A stretch of 47,199 nt of DNA. It comes from a virus. Shown here piece after piece: positions 37,525-45,586 of the stretch. The DNA lies in IMG/VR virus record IMGVR_UViG_3300033146_002993, positions 1 through 47,199 of that record; one strand, 5' to 3'. The notes beneath the pieces were generated by a model. It saw only the letters and a list, made by a program, of their open reading frames with translations. It searched no databases and was not told the origin of the DNA. How positions within the stretch are numbered: the first letter of the stretch is position 1; every line of letters starts with the position of its first letter. Both the position numbers and the translations under genes were made by a program.

Positions 37525-37620
37525 ATGGAACTTGTTTTAGGTTTAGTTGTGTTTGCTTGTGTTGTTGCCGAAATAAACCTGTTATGCCGTTTATATGAGT
37601 TTGGTAACTATTCTTACTAA
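37525..37620 (+). CDS. Membrane peptide, 31 aa
   Basis: TTTTGAGGTTATT precedes the ATG (the GAGGT site of the region). Hydrophobic residues 3-20 (LVLGLVVFACVVAEINLL) form a single membrane span; a short polar tail ends GNYSY. First gene behind promoter E. Confidence 0.55.
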   Translation: MELVLGLVVFACVVAEINLLCRLYEFGNYSY

Positions 37621-37636
37621 TTGTGGAGGTTTTAAT

Positions 37637-37918
37637 ATGACTGCTCGTGCTACTACTGTTGTGAAACGTATCAAAAAGGCTTTCCCGAATATTTCTGGTG
37701 TTGATGTTCATGACAAAGATAAAGTTTTCCTTGGTGATGTTGCCGAAGGTGGAACGATTGACGGTCTTTCTGCTTGTGATTACTATGCCTTTGATTTTGA
37801 TCCCAATGAAGAAGTGTATGTATTGGGAGTTCACAAAAAACTTGCCGCTCTGGTAGAGAAAGCTGGTTGGTTTGTTGAGTGTGGTGATCCCGGTACTTAC
37901 TTTGCTTATCCTGTTTAA
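37637..37918 (+). CDS. Conserved-type phage protein, 93 aa
   Basis: TGTGGAGGTTTTAAT precedes ATG 37637; an in-frame start at 37595 overlaps the membrane peptide and lacks a site. The end GWFVECGDPGTYFAYPV and the start TARATTVVKRIKKAFP are familiar from small phage proteins of unknown function. Confidence 0.65.
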   Translation: MTARATTVVKRIKKAFPNISGVDVHDKDKVFLGDVAEGGTIDGLSACDYYAFDFDPNEEVYVLGVHKKLAALVEKAGWFVECGDPGTYFAYPV

Positions 37919-37930
37919 TTGAGGTATATG

Positions 37931-38098
37931 ATGGAAGCTAAAAAATGTCCTATTTGTGGTAAAGATTTAACTCTTTTTTCAACTTGTAAGGATATTGAAG
38001 GAAGTGATGGTGATAACGAAATCGTAATTGGTAGGCTCAATATTATGGGGTGTGCTGATTGTGATTATATTGATCAATCTGATATGTGGTTTGACTGA
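37931..38098 (+). CDS. Zinc-ribbon microprotein, 55 aa
   Basis: CPIC at residues 6-9, a Cys at 19 and CADC at 41-44 make a zinc ribbon with an acidic second half. ATTGAGGTATATG is the ribosome site; ATG 37928 three bases earlier is equally possible. Overlaps the next gene. Confidence 0.65.
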   Translation: MEAKKCPICGKDLTLFSTCKDIEGSDGDNEIVIGRLNIMGCADCDYIDQSDMWFD

Positions 38099-38262
38099 TG
38101 AATCTCGAAAAGCATGATATGGTTGTCTTGAATGACGAATTTGAAAATCGTCAAGTGTATGTTGTTACTGAAGTTCGGGAAACGGGCATAATAGTTCTGT
38201 TTCCCGAATCTGGTGGGTTTTTAGTTTCGGCTGATATTAAGAATCTTAAAAAGGTGGAATGA
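38098..38262 (+). CDS. Hypothetical SH3-like protein, 54 aa
   Basis: Coupled by one-base overlaps to both neighbours. Short strands (HDMVVLNDEF, QVYVVTEVRETGIIVLFP) with a turn and an ADIKNLKKVE end are typical of a tiny SH3-type barrel. Confidence 0.6.
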   Translation: MNLEKHDMVVLNDEFENRQVYVVTEVRETGIIVLFPESGGFLVSADIKNLKKVE

Positions 38263-38426
38263 TGAAAGTATATAATGTTCTTCGTAAAAAATGTTATAGC
38301 GGGTATGGATTGAAACGTGGTGGTAAGTCTAATCCCGGTTGTTTTCAGCGTGTTGAGAAAAAACGTGAACGTACTTTTTTTAATCGCTCTGTTTATAGGG
38401 GAGAGCATGATCTGGCTATTAGATAA
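38262..38426 (+). CDS. Small basic protein, 54 aa
   Basis: ATG 38262 overlaps the previous stop. Basic (KKCYSGYGLKRGGKSN, VEKKRERTFFNR), two Cys, no clear fold. The stop at 38424 lies within the next gene, which starts at 38407. Confidence 0.5.
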   Translation: MKVYNVLRKKCYSGYGLKRGGKSNPGCFQRVEKKRERTFFNRSVYRGEHDLAIR

Positions 38427-38544
38427 ATTTGAGAAGATTACAGGAAAGCATATTCATTGGTTTACATTATGGGATAGTGGTCATTTTTATCCATATTGTG
38501 TAATTAGTAAATGTAGATGTGGCGAAACAAGGAGTGAAATGTAA
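38407..38544 (+). CDS. Small CxC protein, 45 aa, with a paralogue at the window end
   Basis: AGGGGAGAGC precedes ATG 38407. The product has KITGKHIHWFTLWDSG and ISKCRCGE; the minus-strand gene at 47053-47187 has the same frame of residues (KYTGKHFHWHKLW, ISKCRCGD). Two-fold occurrence supports it as a real gene. It may bind a metal through CxC and His residues. Function unknown. Confidence 0.65.
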   Translation: MIWLLDKFEKITGKHIHWFTLWDSGHFYPYCVISKCRCGETRSEM

Positions 38545-38711
38545 TGAATACTCAAGAAATGGCTGTGCGGAAATATTACGATAACCCGGCAAACAAACCG
38601 TTATCATGGTCTGAACTGGTGGCCCTGTTTGGATTTCTTACTGATGAAACGGCAAAGGCTTTGACCGGGTATATTGTATATTGTAAAGATGGAATAATCA
38701 GGAGAAAATGA
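38544..38711 (+). CDS. Hypothetical protein, 55 aa
   Basis: ATG 38544 overlaps the previous TAA. Helical (LSWSELVALFGFLTDETAKAL) with a basic end. AAGGAGTGAAATGTA is the ribosome site. Confidence 0.6.
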   Translation: MNTQEMAVRKYYDNPANKPLSWSELVALFGFLTDETAKALTGYIVYCKDGIIRRK

Positions 38712-39007
38712 TGAGTGAAAATAATAGTGATTTTTATCGACTGAAAATACTTTCTATTGATGCGTGGCGGGATGAAAATGGTTGGTATTGGAATAATTGT
38801 TATACACTTGCTGAAGATATCATGTTTGGTATTGATGCTTTTACACCTCGAAAAATTCTGAAAGCTCTTAGAGATTGGGATTATCTAACTGATGAATCTA
38901 AAGGTCTGGTGGAAGTTGATGTTGATTATTCTGTTGAAGAGGGATTGGCTATAATTATAAATCATAATACTAAAGAGCCGTTGTTGGCTTTAAGTGGGGT
39001 TCATTGA
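38711..39007 (+). CDS. Hypothetical protein, 98 aa
   Basis: ATG 38711 is six bases after AGGAG; ATG 38708 is three. Alpha/beta composition with YRLKILSIDAWRDENGWYWNNC and RKILKALRDWDYLTD, a block seen in small phage proteins I cannot name. Overlaps the RNA ligase ATG. Confidence 0.6.
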   Translation: MSENNSDFYRLKILSIDAWRDENGWYWNNCYTLAEDIMFGIDAFTPRKILKALRDWDYLTDESKGLVEVDVDYSVEEGLAIIINHNTKEPLLALSGVH

Positions 39008-40107
39008 TGGAAGTAATTAAATATCTGAAAACGAATTCATTGGATGATCTTGCCAGTGAATTTGGCATAAAATATAAAGGTTATCAAAATGGTTTGGTCG
39101 TACTGAATTATGATCAAATCAATTCACCAAAATTTCATCCAATTGTTCGAGAATGTAGAGGTCTGATCATTGATCTTTATACTATGAGTCCTGTTTCCAG
39201 AACTTTTGATCGGTTTTTCAATTTGAATGAAAATCCGAATGATGATTTTGATCCTAATCTTTTGGTTCGTGTTGAGGAAAAAGCTGATGGTTCTCTGATG
39301 TCTGTATATTGGCATGATGATCGTTGGAATGTTGCTTCAAGGGGTAGTGCTTATGCTGAAGGGGAAACTCCGGCTGGTATTACTTTTGAAGGTGTGTTTC
39401 TTGATACTATTGGAGTATATCTTGATGAATTTATGAAGAATATGAGTAAGAACAGGTCATATACTTTTGAGCTGTGTTCAATCTATAATAAGGTTGTAAA
39501 GCTCTATGAAACACCTGTTGTGTATCTTCTGAACGTATTTGATTTTACTACTAATAAAGAATTGAATTCTTTTATTGTAGATAATATCGCTAAATTCCTT
39601 AATGTAAAACGGCCTATTGTATATAATATAAAAATGGGTGATGTTGTTAAATCATTTGAAGAATTTCCTGCTACTGAAGAGGGATATGTTCTTATTGATG
39701 CAAATGGTAATCGGGTAAAAGCAAAAAATCCTGCTTATGTTAATTTGCATCATCTCAAGGGAAATGGTGCAATAACTCCGAAACGCATTGCTGATGTTGT
39801 TTTTAATGGCGAAACCGATGAAGTTCTTGAATATTTTCCTGAATATCGAGAATTCTTTGAACCATATCAAAAAGCATATGATATGTTGAAATCTGATATT
39901 GTTGATAAACATCATTTGTTAAATCAGCTCAATCTTGATCAAAAACAATTTGCTCTTTCTATTGGTCATCTTTTTTATAAAGGAATTTTATTTTCTATGA
40001 GAAAAGGCTTGACATTAGATGAAGCATTTGGTAAAATGAGTAAATCAAGTAGGGCTGGCTTACTTGAGCCTATTGTCAAATTTATGAAGGAGAAAAATGA
40101 TGAGTGA
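39007..40107 (+). CDS. RNA ligase, T4 Rnl1-like
   Basis: A 366-aa ligase, near the 374 aa of T4 Rnl1. The adenylated lysine is K92 in EKADGSLMSVYW (motif I). VASRGSAYAEG (motif Ia), YTFELCSIYNKVV (motif III), EEGYVLID (motif IV) and RVKAKNPAYV (motif V) follow in order. The start has RECRGLIID, as in Rnl1. It joins 3'-OH and 5'-phosphate RNA ends; T4 Rnl1 reseals tRNA cut at the anticodon by host defence. ATG 39007 overlaps the previous stop; a TTG at 39004 is less likely. Confidence 0.88.
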   Translation: MEVIKYLKTNSLDDLASEFGIKYKGYQNGLVVLNYDQINSPKFHPIVRECRGLIIDLYTMSPVSRTFDRFFNLNENPNDDFDPNLLVRVEEKADGSLMSVYWHDDRWNVASRGSAYAEGETPAGITFEGVFLDTIGVYLDEFMKNMSKNRSYTFELCSIYNKVVKLYETPVVYLLNVFDFTTNKELNSFIVDNIAKFLNVKRPIVYNIKMGDVVKSFEEFPATEEGYVLIDANGNRVKAKNPAYVNLHHLKGNGAITPKRIADVVFNGETDEVLEYFPEYREFFEPYQKAYDMLKSDIVDKHHLLNQLNLDQKQFALSIGHLFYKGILFSMRKGLTLDEAFGKMSKSSRAGLLEPIVKFMKEKNDE

Positions 40108-40600
40108 AGGTCGTGAATTAAGATGTATTGGTGATGGTACTAATGTTGGTGAAATGGATAAGCTGATGGGTGCCATGTTGACTGAATTGTTTGGTGTGCC
40201 TGTTTTTTCATTGACAGTTCAGAAAAGAGATGTGGAATCTGTACAAAAATATCCTGATAATGTAAAATTTTCTTATTATGGATGTACAGGTGAATGTAAT
40301 CGTCATTCTGGTGTTATTGTTGTTGCTTCCCGGATAAACAATGAAATGGTGGAATATGGGGTTGCCTATTGTTCTCCGAAAGATGTTTATGATAAGTACA
40401 TTGGAAAGAAAATTGCTTATCGGGATTTGGTTGAGGAAAGCAAGATGGTTGTTTTGAATGGTAAAAAACACCACAAAATCAATGCTCGTATTCTTGCTGA
40501 TGTTGTAGCCAATGCGGATTGTCCGTCATGGGCTGATAAAAAAATTGCCATTGAACTGGTAAGGCATTTGTTTTATGCCTTTGATTTGGAGAATGTATAA
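40100..40600 (+). CDS. Hypothetical protein, 166 aa
   Basis: ATG 40100 has AAGGAG seven bases upstream. Alpha/beta protein with NVKFSYYGCTGECNRHSGVIVVASRIN and a C-terminal helix pair (ADKKIAIELVRHLFYAFDLEN). Follows the RNA ligase with an eight-base overlap, so it may act with it. No family recognised. Confidence 0.55.
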   Translation: MSEGRELRCIGDGTNVGEMDKLMGAMLTELFGVPVFSLTVQKRDVESVQKYPDNVKFSYYGCTGECNRHSGVIVVASRINNEMVEYGVAYCSPKDVYDKYIGKKIAYRDLVEESKMVVLNGKKHHKINARILADVVANADCPSWADKKIAIELVRHLFYAFDLENV

Positions 40601-40601
40601 T

Positions 40602-40871
40602 ATGATTTCTTATAATCCTGTAAAGAGTTGGTTTTTTCTTATTGTTGGTATTTTGATCTGTATCGCTTCTGCTGGTGCTGGTGTTTATGTCGGAATTTGG
40701 TTATGTTTTATTGGCGGAATTGTTGATATTGTCAATGGTTTTAATGCTGATCCAATGAAAGCAATAGATATGGCTATAGGTGTAGCTAAATTTTTCTTTT
40801 CCAGTGTTGCTGGCTGGTTGACATTTTTTGTCGGTATTACTTTTGGTCGTGGATTTATTGAGGCGGCTTAA
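40602..40871 (+). CDS. Small integral membrane protein, 89 aa
   Basis: ATG 40602 lies after TTGGAGAATG. Two or three hydrophobic spans (SWFFLIVGILICIASAGAGV, GIWLCFIGGIVDIV, FFFSSVAGWLTFFVGITFG) with a short polar turn (NADPMKA). A holin-like role is possible but its place among early genes argues against it; such proteins are common in phages. Confidence 0.6.
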   Translation: MISYNPVKSWFFLIVGILICIASAGAGVYVGIWLCFIGGIVDIVNGFNADPMKAIDMAIGVAKFFFSSVAGWLTFFVGITFGRGFIEAA

Positions 40872-41722
40872 TGATTCTTCTTGATTTTTCGCCTATTTCA
40901 ATTGCGGCTATTATGGTTGCATTAAAAAGGGATCGTGAAGTGCTAACTCCAAAGTTAGTACTTCACATGACCTTAAATTCTATTAGAATGTATAATGTTA
41001 AATTTCGTCAAGAATTTGGTGAAATGATAATATGTTGTGATGCTAAAGAAAATTGGCGAAAACGGGCATTTCCTTATTACAAAGCAAATAGGAAAAAATC
41101 ACAAAAGGATTCTGATGTAGATTGGGATGTTGTATATGCTGGATTGAATTTAGTAAAAGAACAGATTAAAGAAGATTTTCCTTATAAGATTATTGAAGTT
41201 GATGATGCTGAAGCTGACGATATTATTGGTGTGTTGGCAAAAAAGGCTACAATAGACGGTACAGATACGGTTATTGTATCAAAAGATAAGGATTTCTTTC
41301 AGTTACATTCTGAACATGTTTGTCAATTCCGGCCAAGTAGTAAGTATATTATTCGGTATGATGATGCTTATGATCGGCTTCAGGAACAGATTTTAAGAGG
41401 TGATGTTGATGATGGTATTCCTAATGTAAAATCTGATGATGATACTTTTGTTGATCCTAATAAACGTCAAAAAAAGATGATGAAAGATGATATCCCTATG
41501 ATGCGTCAATGGGGTATGATGGATTTTTGTGCTGTTGGTTTGGATTATAATTACTCTCGTAATGAGCTTTTGATTGATTTGGACAATATACCACCGCATG
41601 TAGTTGAGGGCATTCATAACGAATTTGAGATACCTGTTGTTAAGAATAAGCCCAAAATGGTAAAATTTCTAATGAAACATAAATTAAGGTATCTCCATGA
41701 AAAAATAAACGACTTTTTTTAA
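40871..41722 (+). CDS. rnh: FEN-type ribonuclease H / 5'-3' exonuclease (T4 RNase H-like)
   Basis: A 283-aa 5'-nuclease, slightly shorter than T4 RNase H (305). Acidic metal ligands appear in family order: LLDFSP, CCDAKENWRKRAFPYYKANRKK, VDDAEADDIIGVLA and VSKDKDFFQL. It removes RNA primers and flaps on the lagging strand. The C-terminal helical arch is less clear. It overlaps the membrane-protein stop. Confidence 0.88.
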   Translation: MILLDFSPISIAAIMVALKRDREVLTPKLVLHMTLNSIRMYNVKFRQEFGEMIICCDAKENWRKRAFPYYKANRKKSQKDSDVDWDVVYAGLNLVKEQIKEDFPYKIIEVDDAEADDIIGVLAKKATIDGTDTVIVSKDKDFFQLHSEHVCQFRPSSKYIIRYDDAYDRLQEQILRGDVDDGIPNVKSDDDTFVDPNKRQKKMMKDDIPMMRQWGMMDFCAVGLDYNYSRNELLIDLDNIPPHVVEGIHNEFEIPVVKNKPKMVKFLMKHKLRYLHEKINDFF

Positions 41723-41731
41723 AGGAGACAA

Positions 41732-42253
41732 ATGAAGAGAATAATTTATTTTCCAGAATTTCTTGAAATGATGGAAGAAACAAAGAGTAGAAAAGATAAA
41801 ATTGCGTTAATTCGTAGTTATGGGCATGTACATGGATTTCCTGATATTTTGGTTTATTGTTATGATCCAAAAATTGAATTTGTTGTGACCCGGAAAGAAA
41901 TTGAAAATTTGTGGTTTGATCATATGGATATCCCGGATTATGATACGGCACCAACAACACTTTTTAATGAGGTTCGTAGAATTCGTAATTATACTACATT
42001 GAAACAGCCACCATTAAATCATAAAAAGGTTATTCAGTTAATTGCTAATACATTTTCAGTTCTTCATCATGAAGAAATTGAATTGTTTAAGCAAATGGTT
42101 GATGGTCGTATCAAGTGTAAAGGTCTTACGGAAAAATTGGTAAGAGAAGCATTTCCCGGCCTTCTTAGTCCAGAAGAAAAGAAATCTAAAGTAAAGCCTA
42201 AAACAAAGGCAAAACTGAAAGATGAAAAACGTGAAGAACTTATTGAAGTGTAG
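41732..42253 (+). CDS. DUF6433-like phage protein, 173 aa
   Basis: AAAGGAGACAA precedes the ATG. A helical protein with HEEIELFKQMVDGRIKCKGLTEKLVREAFPGLL, a block I match to phage DUF6433 proteins (…KDKK…GxTxKLVxEAFP). Ends in a Lys-rich tail (SKVKPKTKAKLKDEKRE). Function unknown; follows RNase H as a likely replication-linked gene. Confidence 0.6.
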   Translation: MKRIIYFPEFLEMMEETKSRKDKIALIRSYGHVHGFPDILVYCYDPKIEFVVTRKEIENLWFDHMDIPDYDTAPTTLFNEVRRIRNYTTLKQPPLNHKKVIQLIANTFSVLHHEEIELFKQMVDGRIKCKGLTEKLVREAFPGLLSPEEKKSKVKPKTKAKLKDEKREELIEV

Positions 42254-42482
42254 TGTTTTATTGTTGATAATGGTGGTTATATCGTGTACAATAATAGCAT
42301 GTGACGGAGGAAGTGTCTTTAATGGAAAACAGGCACATCCTGATTCTGTTGTTCGGTTAGAAGCCGCTGGATGGGATTTACGGGTATATGAATTTACTCC
42401 ACAAACGGCTCATAATATGACATGCGTTTTTGTTGCTGGTAATCGAAAAGCAGGTCTTGATTGTTTTCCAAAGGAGAAATAG
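42222..42482 (+). CDS. Putative lipoprotein, 86 aa
   Basis: Overlaps the previous gene by 32 bases. MKNVKNLLKCSVLLLIMVVISCTIIAC ends in a lipobox (IIAC, Cys at about residue 27) preceded by a hydrophobic run. The short mature part has two further cysteines (MTCVF, DCFP). Role unknown. Confidence 0.6.
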   Translation: MKNVKNLLKCSVLLLIMVVISCTIIACDGGSVFNGKQAHPDSVVRLEAAGWDLRVYEFTPQTAHNMTCVFVAGNRKAGLDCFPKEK

Positions 42483-42484
42483 TA

Positions 42485-42760
42485 ATGCCGATGTATGAAT
42501 ATTTTTGTTATGACCAGAAAGGTGGATGCGGTCATGAATTTGAAGAATATCAAACAATTGATGACCGTTGTGTTCCTATGCGTAAACCGTGTACAAAATG
42601 TAAAAAAGAGGGTACGATTTGTCGTAAAATGAGTATGGCTTTTTTTGTTGATCCGGGTATCATTAATGCGGATAAGAATATGGAGCGGTCAGGTGTTCAA
42701 GAAAATCTTGAACGTATTCGGGATAATCATCCTAAAGCTAATATGAAATGGAATGGATAA
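42485..42760 (+). CDS. FmdB-type zinc-ribbon protein, 91 aa
   Basis: ATG 42485 gives MPMYEYFCYDQKGGCGHEFEEYQ, the FmdB start (MPxYEYxC...CGxxFE), with a second knuckle CTKCKKEG near residues 37-40. FmdB-like ribbons are regulatory or unknown. A close relative lies at 44438. Confidence 0.75.
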   Translation: MPMYEYFCYDQKGGCGHEFEEYQTIDDRCVPMRKPCTKCKKEGTICRKMSMAFFVDPGIINADKNMERSGVQENLERIRDNHPKANMKWNG

Positions 42761-42763
42761 ATT

Positions 42764-43033
42764 ATGGTTAAATTATTATTTGCTTTTGCTTTTTTGTATT
42801 GTATATATTTTATGATAAAAGAGATAAAGATTTTTATCTCTATTTCGCAAGAACTTGATGAAATTGTTGAATCTATTGAAAAGGAGGAAATTGAGACAAA
42901 AAAAGAAGAGGTAAGAAGTTGTACTCTCAATATGAGAGGTAAACGGGCATTGAATAAAGTGTATAACGATGTTCTTGAAGATGAAATTGACGCAGTTCTT
43001 AATTCAAAAGGAGAAAAAAATAATGATGAATAA
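42764..43033 (+). CDS. Membrane-anchored coiled-coil protein, 89 aa
   Basis: Hydrophobic residues 2-18 (VKLLFAFAFLYCIYFMI) then a long charged helix (QELDEIVESIEKEEIETKKEEV). Overlaps the SPFH gene by 11 bases, so the two membrane proteins may be partners. Confidence 0.6.
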   Translation: MVKLLFAFAFLYCIYFMIKEIKIFISISQELDEIVESIEKEEIETKKEEVRSCTLNMRGKRALNKVYNDVLEDEIDAVLNSKGEKNNDE

Positions 43034-44351
43034 ACAAATTGGTATAAAAACTATTATGCGAATTGCTATTCCCGTGGTGGTGATGCTTTCTATCCTGATA
43101 GTATCTCCAATGTTATTTGGTATTAATGATGCCGGACATCGAACAATTATTCAGTATCCAAATGGTACGATGAATATCAAATTTGATGCTGGTATTTATC
43201 CTCAATGGTTTGGTAAAATTACTGGATATAACGATTTTATCACGTATGATTTTGATCGTTCTCAAGCTGAAGGTGGCCCAACGACTCTTGATAAATCGGG
43301 TATTTCTGTTCGTTATCAGGATGGTGGTATGGGTACTGTATATGGTAAGGCTCGTTTTTCGTTGCCTATTGATGAAAAGACCATGCTTGAACTTCATAAA
43401 GCATTTCGGTCAAATGCCGGACTTGCGAATAAGCTAATCAAGCCTGTTACTGAAGAGGCAATGAACCTTACGGCTGGACTGATGCGTTCTGAAGAGGCAT
43501 ATGCTACAAAACGTGCTATTTTTACTCAGTTGGCAAAATCTCAAGTAGCTAATGGTAAATTTCAGACTAAACTTGAAACTACTACTATCAAAGATGAAGC
43601 TACTGGAAAAACTGTTTGGAAGGAAATTCCAATTGTTGATCTTGATGAAAATAAACAACCTATTCACCTTTCTTCTGATCTGAAAGAATTCGGTATTGTT
43701 CTTGCTGGATTTCAGTTGAATGATCCGGGTTTTGAAGAATCTACTATGAAGCAGATTTCTGATAAACGTGATGCTACCATGGCTATTATTACTGCTAAGG
43801 CAAATGCTGAACGTGCCAAGCAGGAAGCTATTACAGCAGAGGAAAAAGGTAAAGCCAACGTAATGACTGCTAAGTATGAGCAGGAAGTTGAAAAGGAAAA
43901 AGCTGTTGTTATGGCTGACCGTGAAAAAGAAGTTGCTGTTATTGCCGCTAAACGTAAAGTTGAAGTTGCTGAACAGGCTAAACTTGAAGCATTGGTTGTT
44001 GCTGAAAGAAGAGTTGCTGTAGCTGAACAGGCTAAACTTGAAGCAGAGCAGAAAAAGCTCATGGCTAAAGAGTATAAACAAGAACAGGTACTTCGTGGTG
44101 AAGGTGATGGTGCCTATAAACGGTTGGTCATGCAAGCTGATGGTGCTCTTGAGCAAAAACTTGAGGCTTACAAATACGTTATGGGTAAATTTGCCAATGA
44201 GTTTGGAAAACAAAAATGGGTTCCTGAAGTTCAAATGGGTGGAACTGGTGCTGAAGGTGGTAATGAGGCCGCTAACCTGATTAATCTCTTAACTGCTAAT
44301 ACATTGAAGCAGTTGGGGCTTGATATGAAAATGGTGGCACCTATAGAATAA
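43023..44351 (+). CDS. SPFH/band-7 (prohibitin/flotillin-like) membrane protein
   Basis: A 442-aa protein. An N-terminal membrane span (IAIPVVVMLSILIVSPMLFG, residues about 13-32) is followed by an SPFH domain (AGHRTIIQYPNG...) and then a long coiled coil of Ala/Lys/Glu repeats, including two copies of VAEQAKLEA, with a Gly-rich end. SPFH proteins form ring-shaped membrane scaffolds and control proteases such as FtsH. AAAGGAG precedes ATG 43023; the start at 42969 lies inside the upstream gene. It could shield the phage from membrane proteolysis or organise the membrane; not shown. Confidence 0.75.
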   Translation: MMNKQIGIKTIMRIAIPVVVMLSILIVSPMLFGINDAGHRTIIQYPNGTMNIKFDAGIYPQWFGKITGYNDFITYDFDRSQAEGGPTTLDKSGISVRYQDGGMGTVYGKARFSLPIDEKTMLELHKAFRSNAGLANKLIKPVTEEAMNLTAGLMRSEEAYATKRAIFTQLAKSQVANGKFQTKLETTTIKDEATGKTVWKEIPIVDLDENKQPIHLSSDLKEFGIVLAGFQLNDPGFEESTMKQISDKRDATMAIITAKANAERAKQEAITAEEKGKANVMTAKYEQEVEKEKAVVMADREKEVAVIAAKRKVEVAEQAKLEALVVAERRVAVAEQAKLEAEQKKLMAKEYKQEQVLRGEGDGAYKRLVMQADGALEQKLEAYKYVMGKFANEFGKQKWVPEVQMGGTGAEGGNEAANLINLLTANTLKQLGLDMKMVAPIE

Positions 44352-44386
44352 GAGGTTAAATATAAACTCTTATCGGTAAATATAAG

Positions 44387-44422
44387 GGTTAAGAGGTCAA
44401 TAATAGCCTCTTAACCTTTTTT
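44387..44422 (+). terminator. Rho-independent terminator
   Basis: GGTTAAGAGG (44387-44396) and CCTCTTAACC (44407-44416) are perfect 10-bp arms, followed by six Ts. It ends the SPFH transcript. Confidence 0.92.
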
Positions 44423-44437
44423 CGTATGAGGATAAAC

Positions 44438-44644
44438 ATGCCGATTTATGAATATAAATGTGATAACTGTGGTTATGAATTTGAGGAAATTCATACTATG
44501 AATGATCAAAATGTTCCCTGTGATCAATATTGTCCCGGTTGTGAAGAGGAAGGTTTTGTAAGAAGGTTAATTTCATGTGGATCATTTAAGATTAATGGTT
44601 ATTCAGAAGCAAATGGATATGCTAAAAAGGGAGACAGAAAATGA
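44438..44644 (+). CDS. FmdB-type zinc-ribbon protein, 68 aa
   Basis: ATG 44438 follows ATGAGGATAA. MPIYEYKCDNCGYEFEEIHTMND is the FmdB consensus start; CPGCEEEG is the second knuckle. Shorter paralogue of the protein at 42485. Confidence 0.75.
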   Translation: MPIYEYKCDNCGYEFEEIHTMNDQNVPCDQYCPGCEEEGFVRRLISCGSFKINGYSEANGYAKKGDRK

Positions 44645-44946
44645 CAATTTCAACATTGATTATTATTCTTATTATTGCTGTCATTATCAATATTTTATTT
44701 ACACGCCATGTTGCTAAAAATGTTGATGACAATTTAAAAATATTAACAAAACAAACGGATATTCTTAAATATGTTAAAAAAAGAGGAACATATCATAATG
44801 ATCTTTTAGAATTTATAATTGATAACGTAAATATTACAATTGAATTTGCGTACAATTATGGCAGTAAAGAGGAACGGGCAAAGATAGTAAAGATGCTGGA
44901 CAAATATAAGGTAAAGCCTGATGAAAAAGAAATTGTTAAGTCGTAG
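44641..44946 (+). CDS. Membrane-anchored protein, 101 aa
   Basis: Hydrophobic N-terminus (STLIIILIIAVIINILF) then a charged helical domain. Layout like the protein at 42764 next to the other FmdB gene, so the FmdB-plus-anchored-protein pair may have been duplicated. Overlaps the nuclease gene by 26 bases. Confidence 0.6.
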   Translation: MTISTLIIILIIAVIINILFTRHVAKNVDDNLKILTKQTDILKYVKKRGTYHNDLLEFIIDNVNITIEFAYNYGSKEERAKIVKMLDKYKVKPDEKEIVKS

Positions 44947-45586
44947 TTATAATGATGTAGGTCGAATATATCATTTTGATGATGGTTCAGATTACTATTC
45001 AGTTACAACTATGTTAGGTGCTACTAAAGATCAAACTGAATTAAATAAGTGGAAAGATCGTGTTGGTGATAAGAAAGCAAAAGCTATTTCAAAAGTTGCT
45101 TGTGATATTGGAACAAATATGCATGATTGTTTAGAACATCATTTACTCGGTCATGAATATAAATTCCATAACTCAGTAGTAAAAAATCTCTGTAAGCAAA
45201 TTACTCCATATCTTGATAAGAAAGTTTCTCATGTATATGGTACAGAAAAATTCTTGTATTCTGATCGGTTAAAGTTGGCTGGAACAGTTGACGGAATTGT
45301 TGATTATCAATTTGGAAGTATAACACAATTTTCTATTCTGGATTTCAAGACAGCTAAAGGACAACCAAAAATTGAATGGATTCAGGATTATTTTATTCAG
45401 TTGACAATTTACGCAATGATGTTAGCTGAAATGAATGGAACTACAAGAGCAAATAAAGGTATTCTCCTGTTTGCTTATAAACAGAAACGAAGTTCCTATA
45501 ATGAAATAACAATTGATATTTCAAAATATGAACAACAGGCAATAGAGAGAGTAGAATTATTTCACAAAAAAGTGGGGTTATTATGA
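44921..45586 (+). CDS. RecB/Cas4-like PD-(D/E)XK nuclease
   Basis: A 221-aa nuclease: GTNMHDCLEHHL (H68), GTVDGIVDY (D124), SILDFKTAKG (D141-x-K143) and QLTIYAMM (Q160, Y164) are the standard RecB-type motifs in order. No Cas4 iron-sulphur cysteine set is evident. It would be a DNA exonuclease for recombination or host DNA breakdown. Confidence 0.85.
   Translation: MKKKLLSRSYNDVGRIYHFDDGSDYYSVTTMLGATKDQTELNKWKDRVGDKKAKAISKVACDIGTNMHDCLEHHLLGHEYKFHNSVVKNLCKQITPYLDKKVSHVYGTEKFLYSDRLKLAGTVDGIVDYQFGSITQFSILDFKTAKGQPKIEWIQDYFIQLTIYAMMLAEMNGTTRANKGILLFAYKQKRSSYNEITIDISKYEQQAIERVELFHKKVGLL

Noticed and set aside
40602-40871. Holin
   Set aside because: Membrane spans fit, but there is no endolysin nearby and the neighbours are RNA ligase and RNase H.
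41732-42253. T4 gp59 helicase loader
   Set aside because: Place near RNase H is tempting, but the sequence matches the DUF6433-type C-terminal block rather than gp59.
43434-44234. Long minus-strand ORF (266 aa) opposite the SPFH gene
   Set aside because: It is rich in Phe, Ser and Asn as expected for the complement of an Ala/Lys/Glu coiled coil, has no ribosome site and no recognisable fold.
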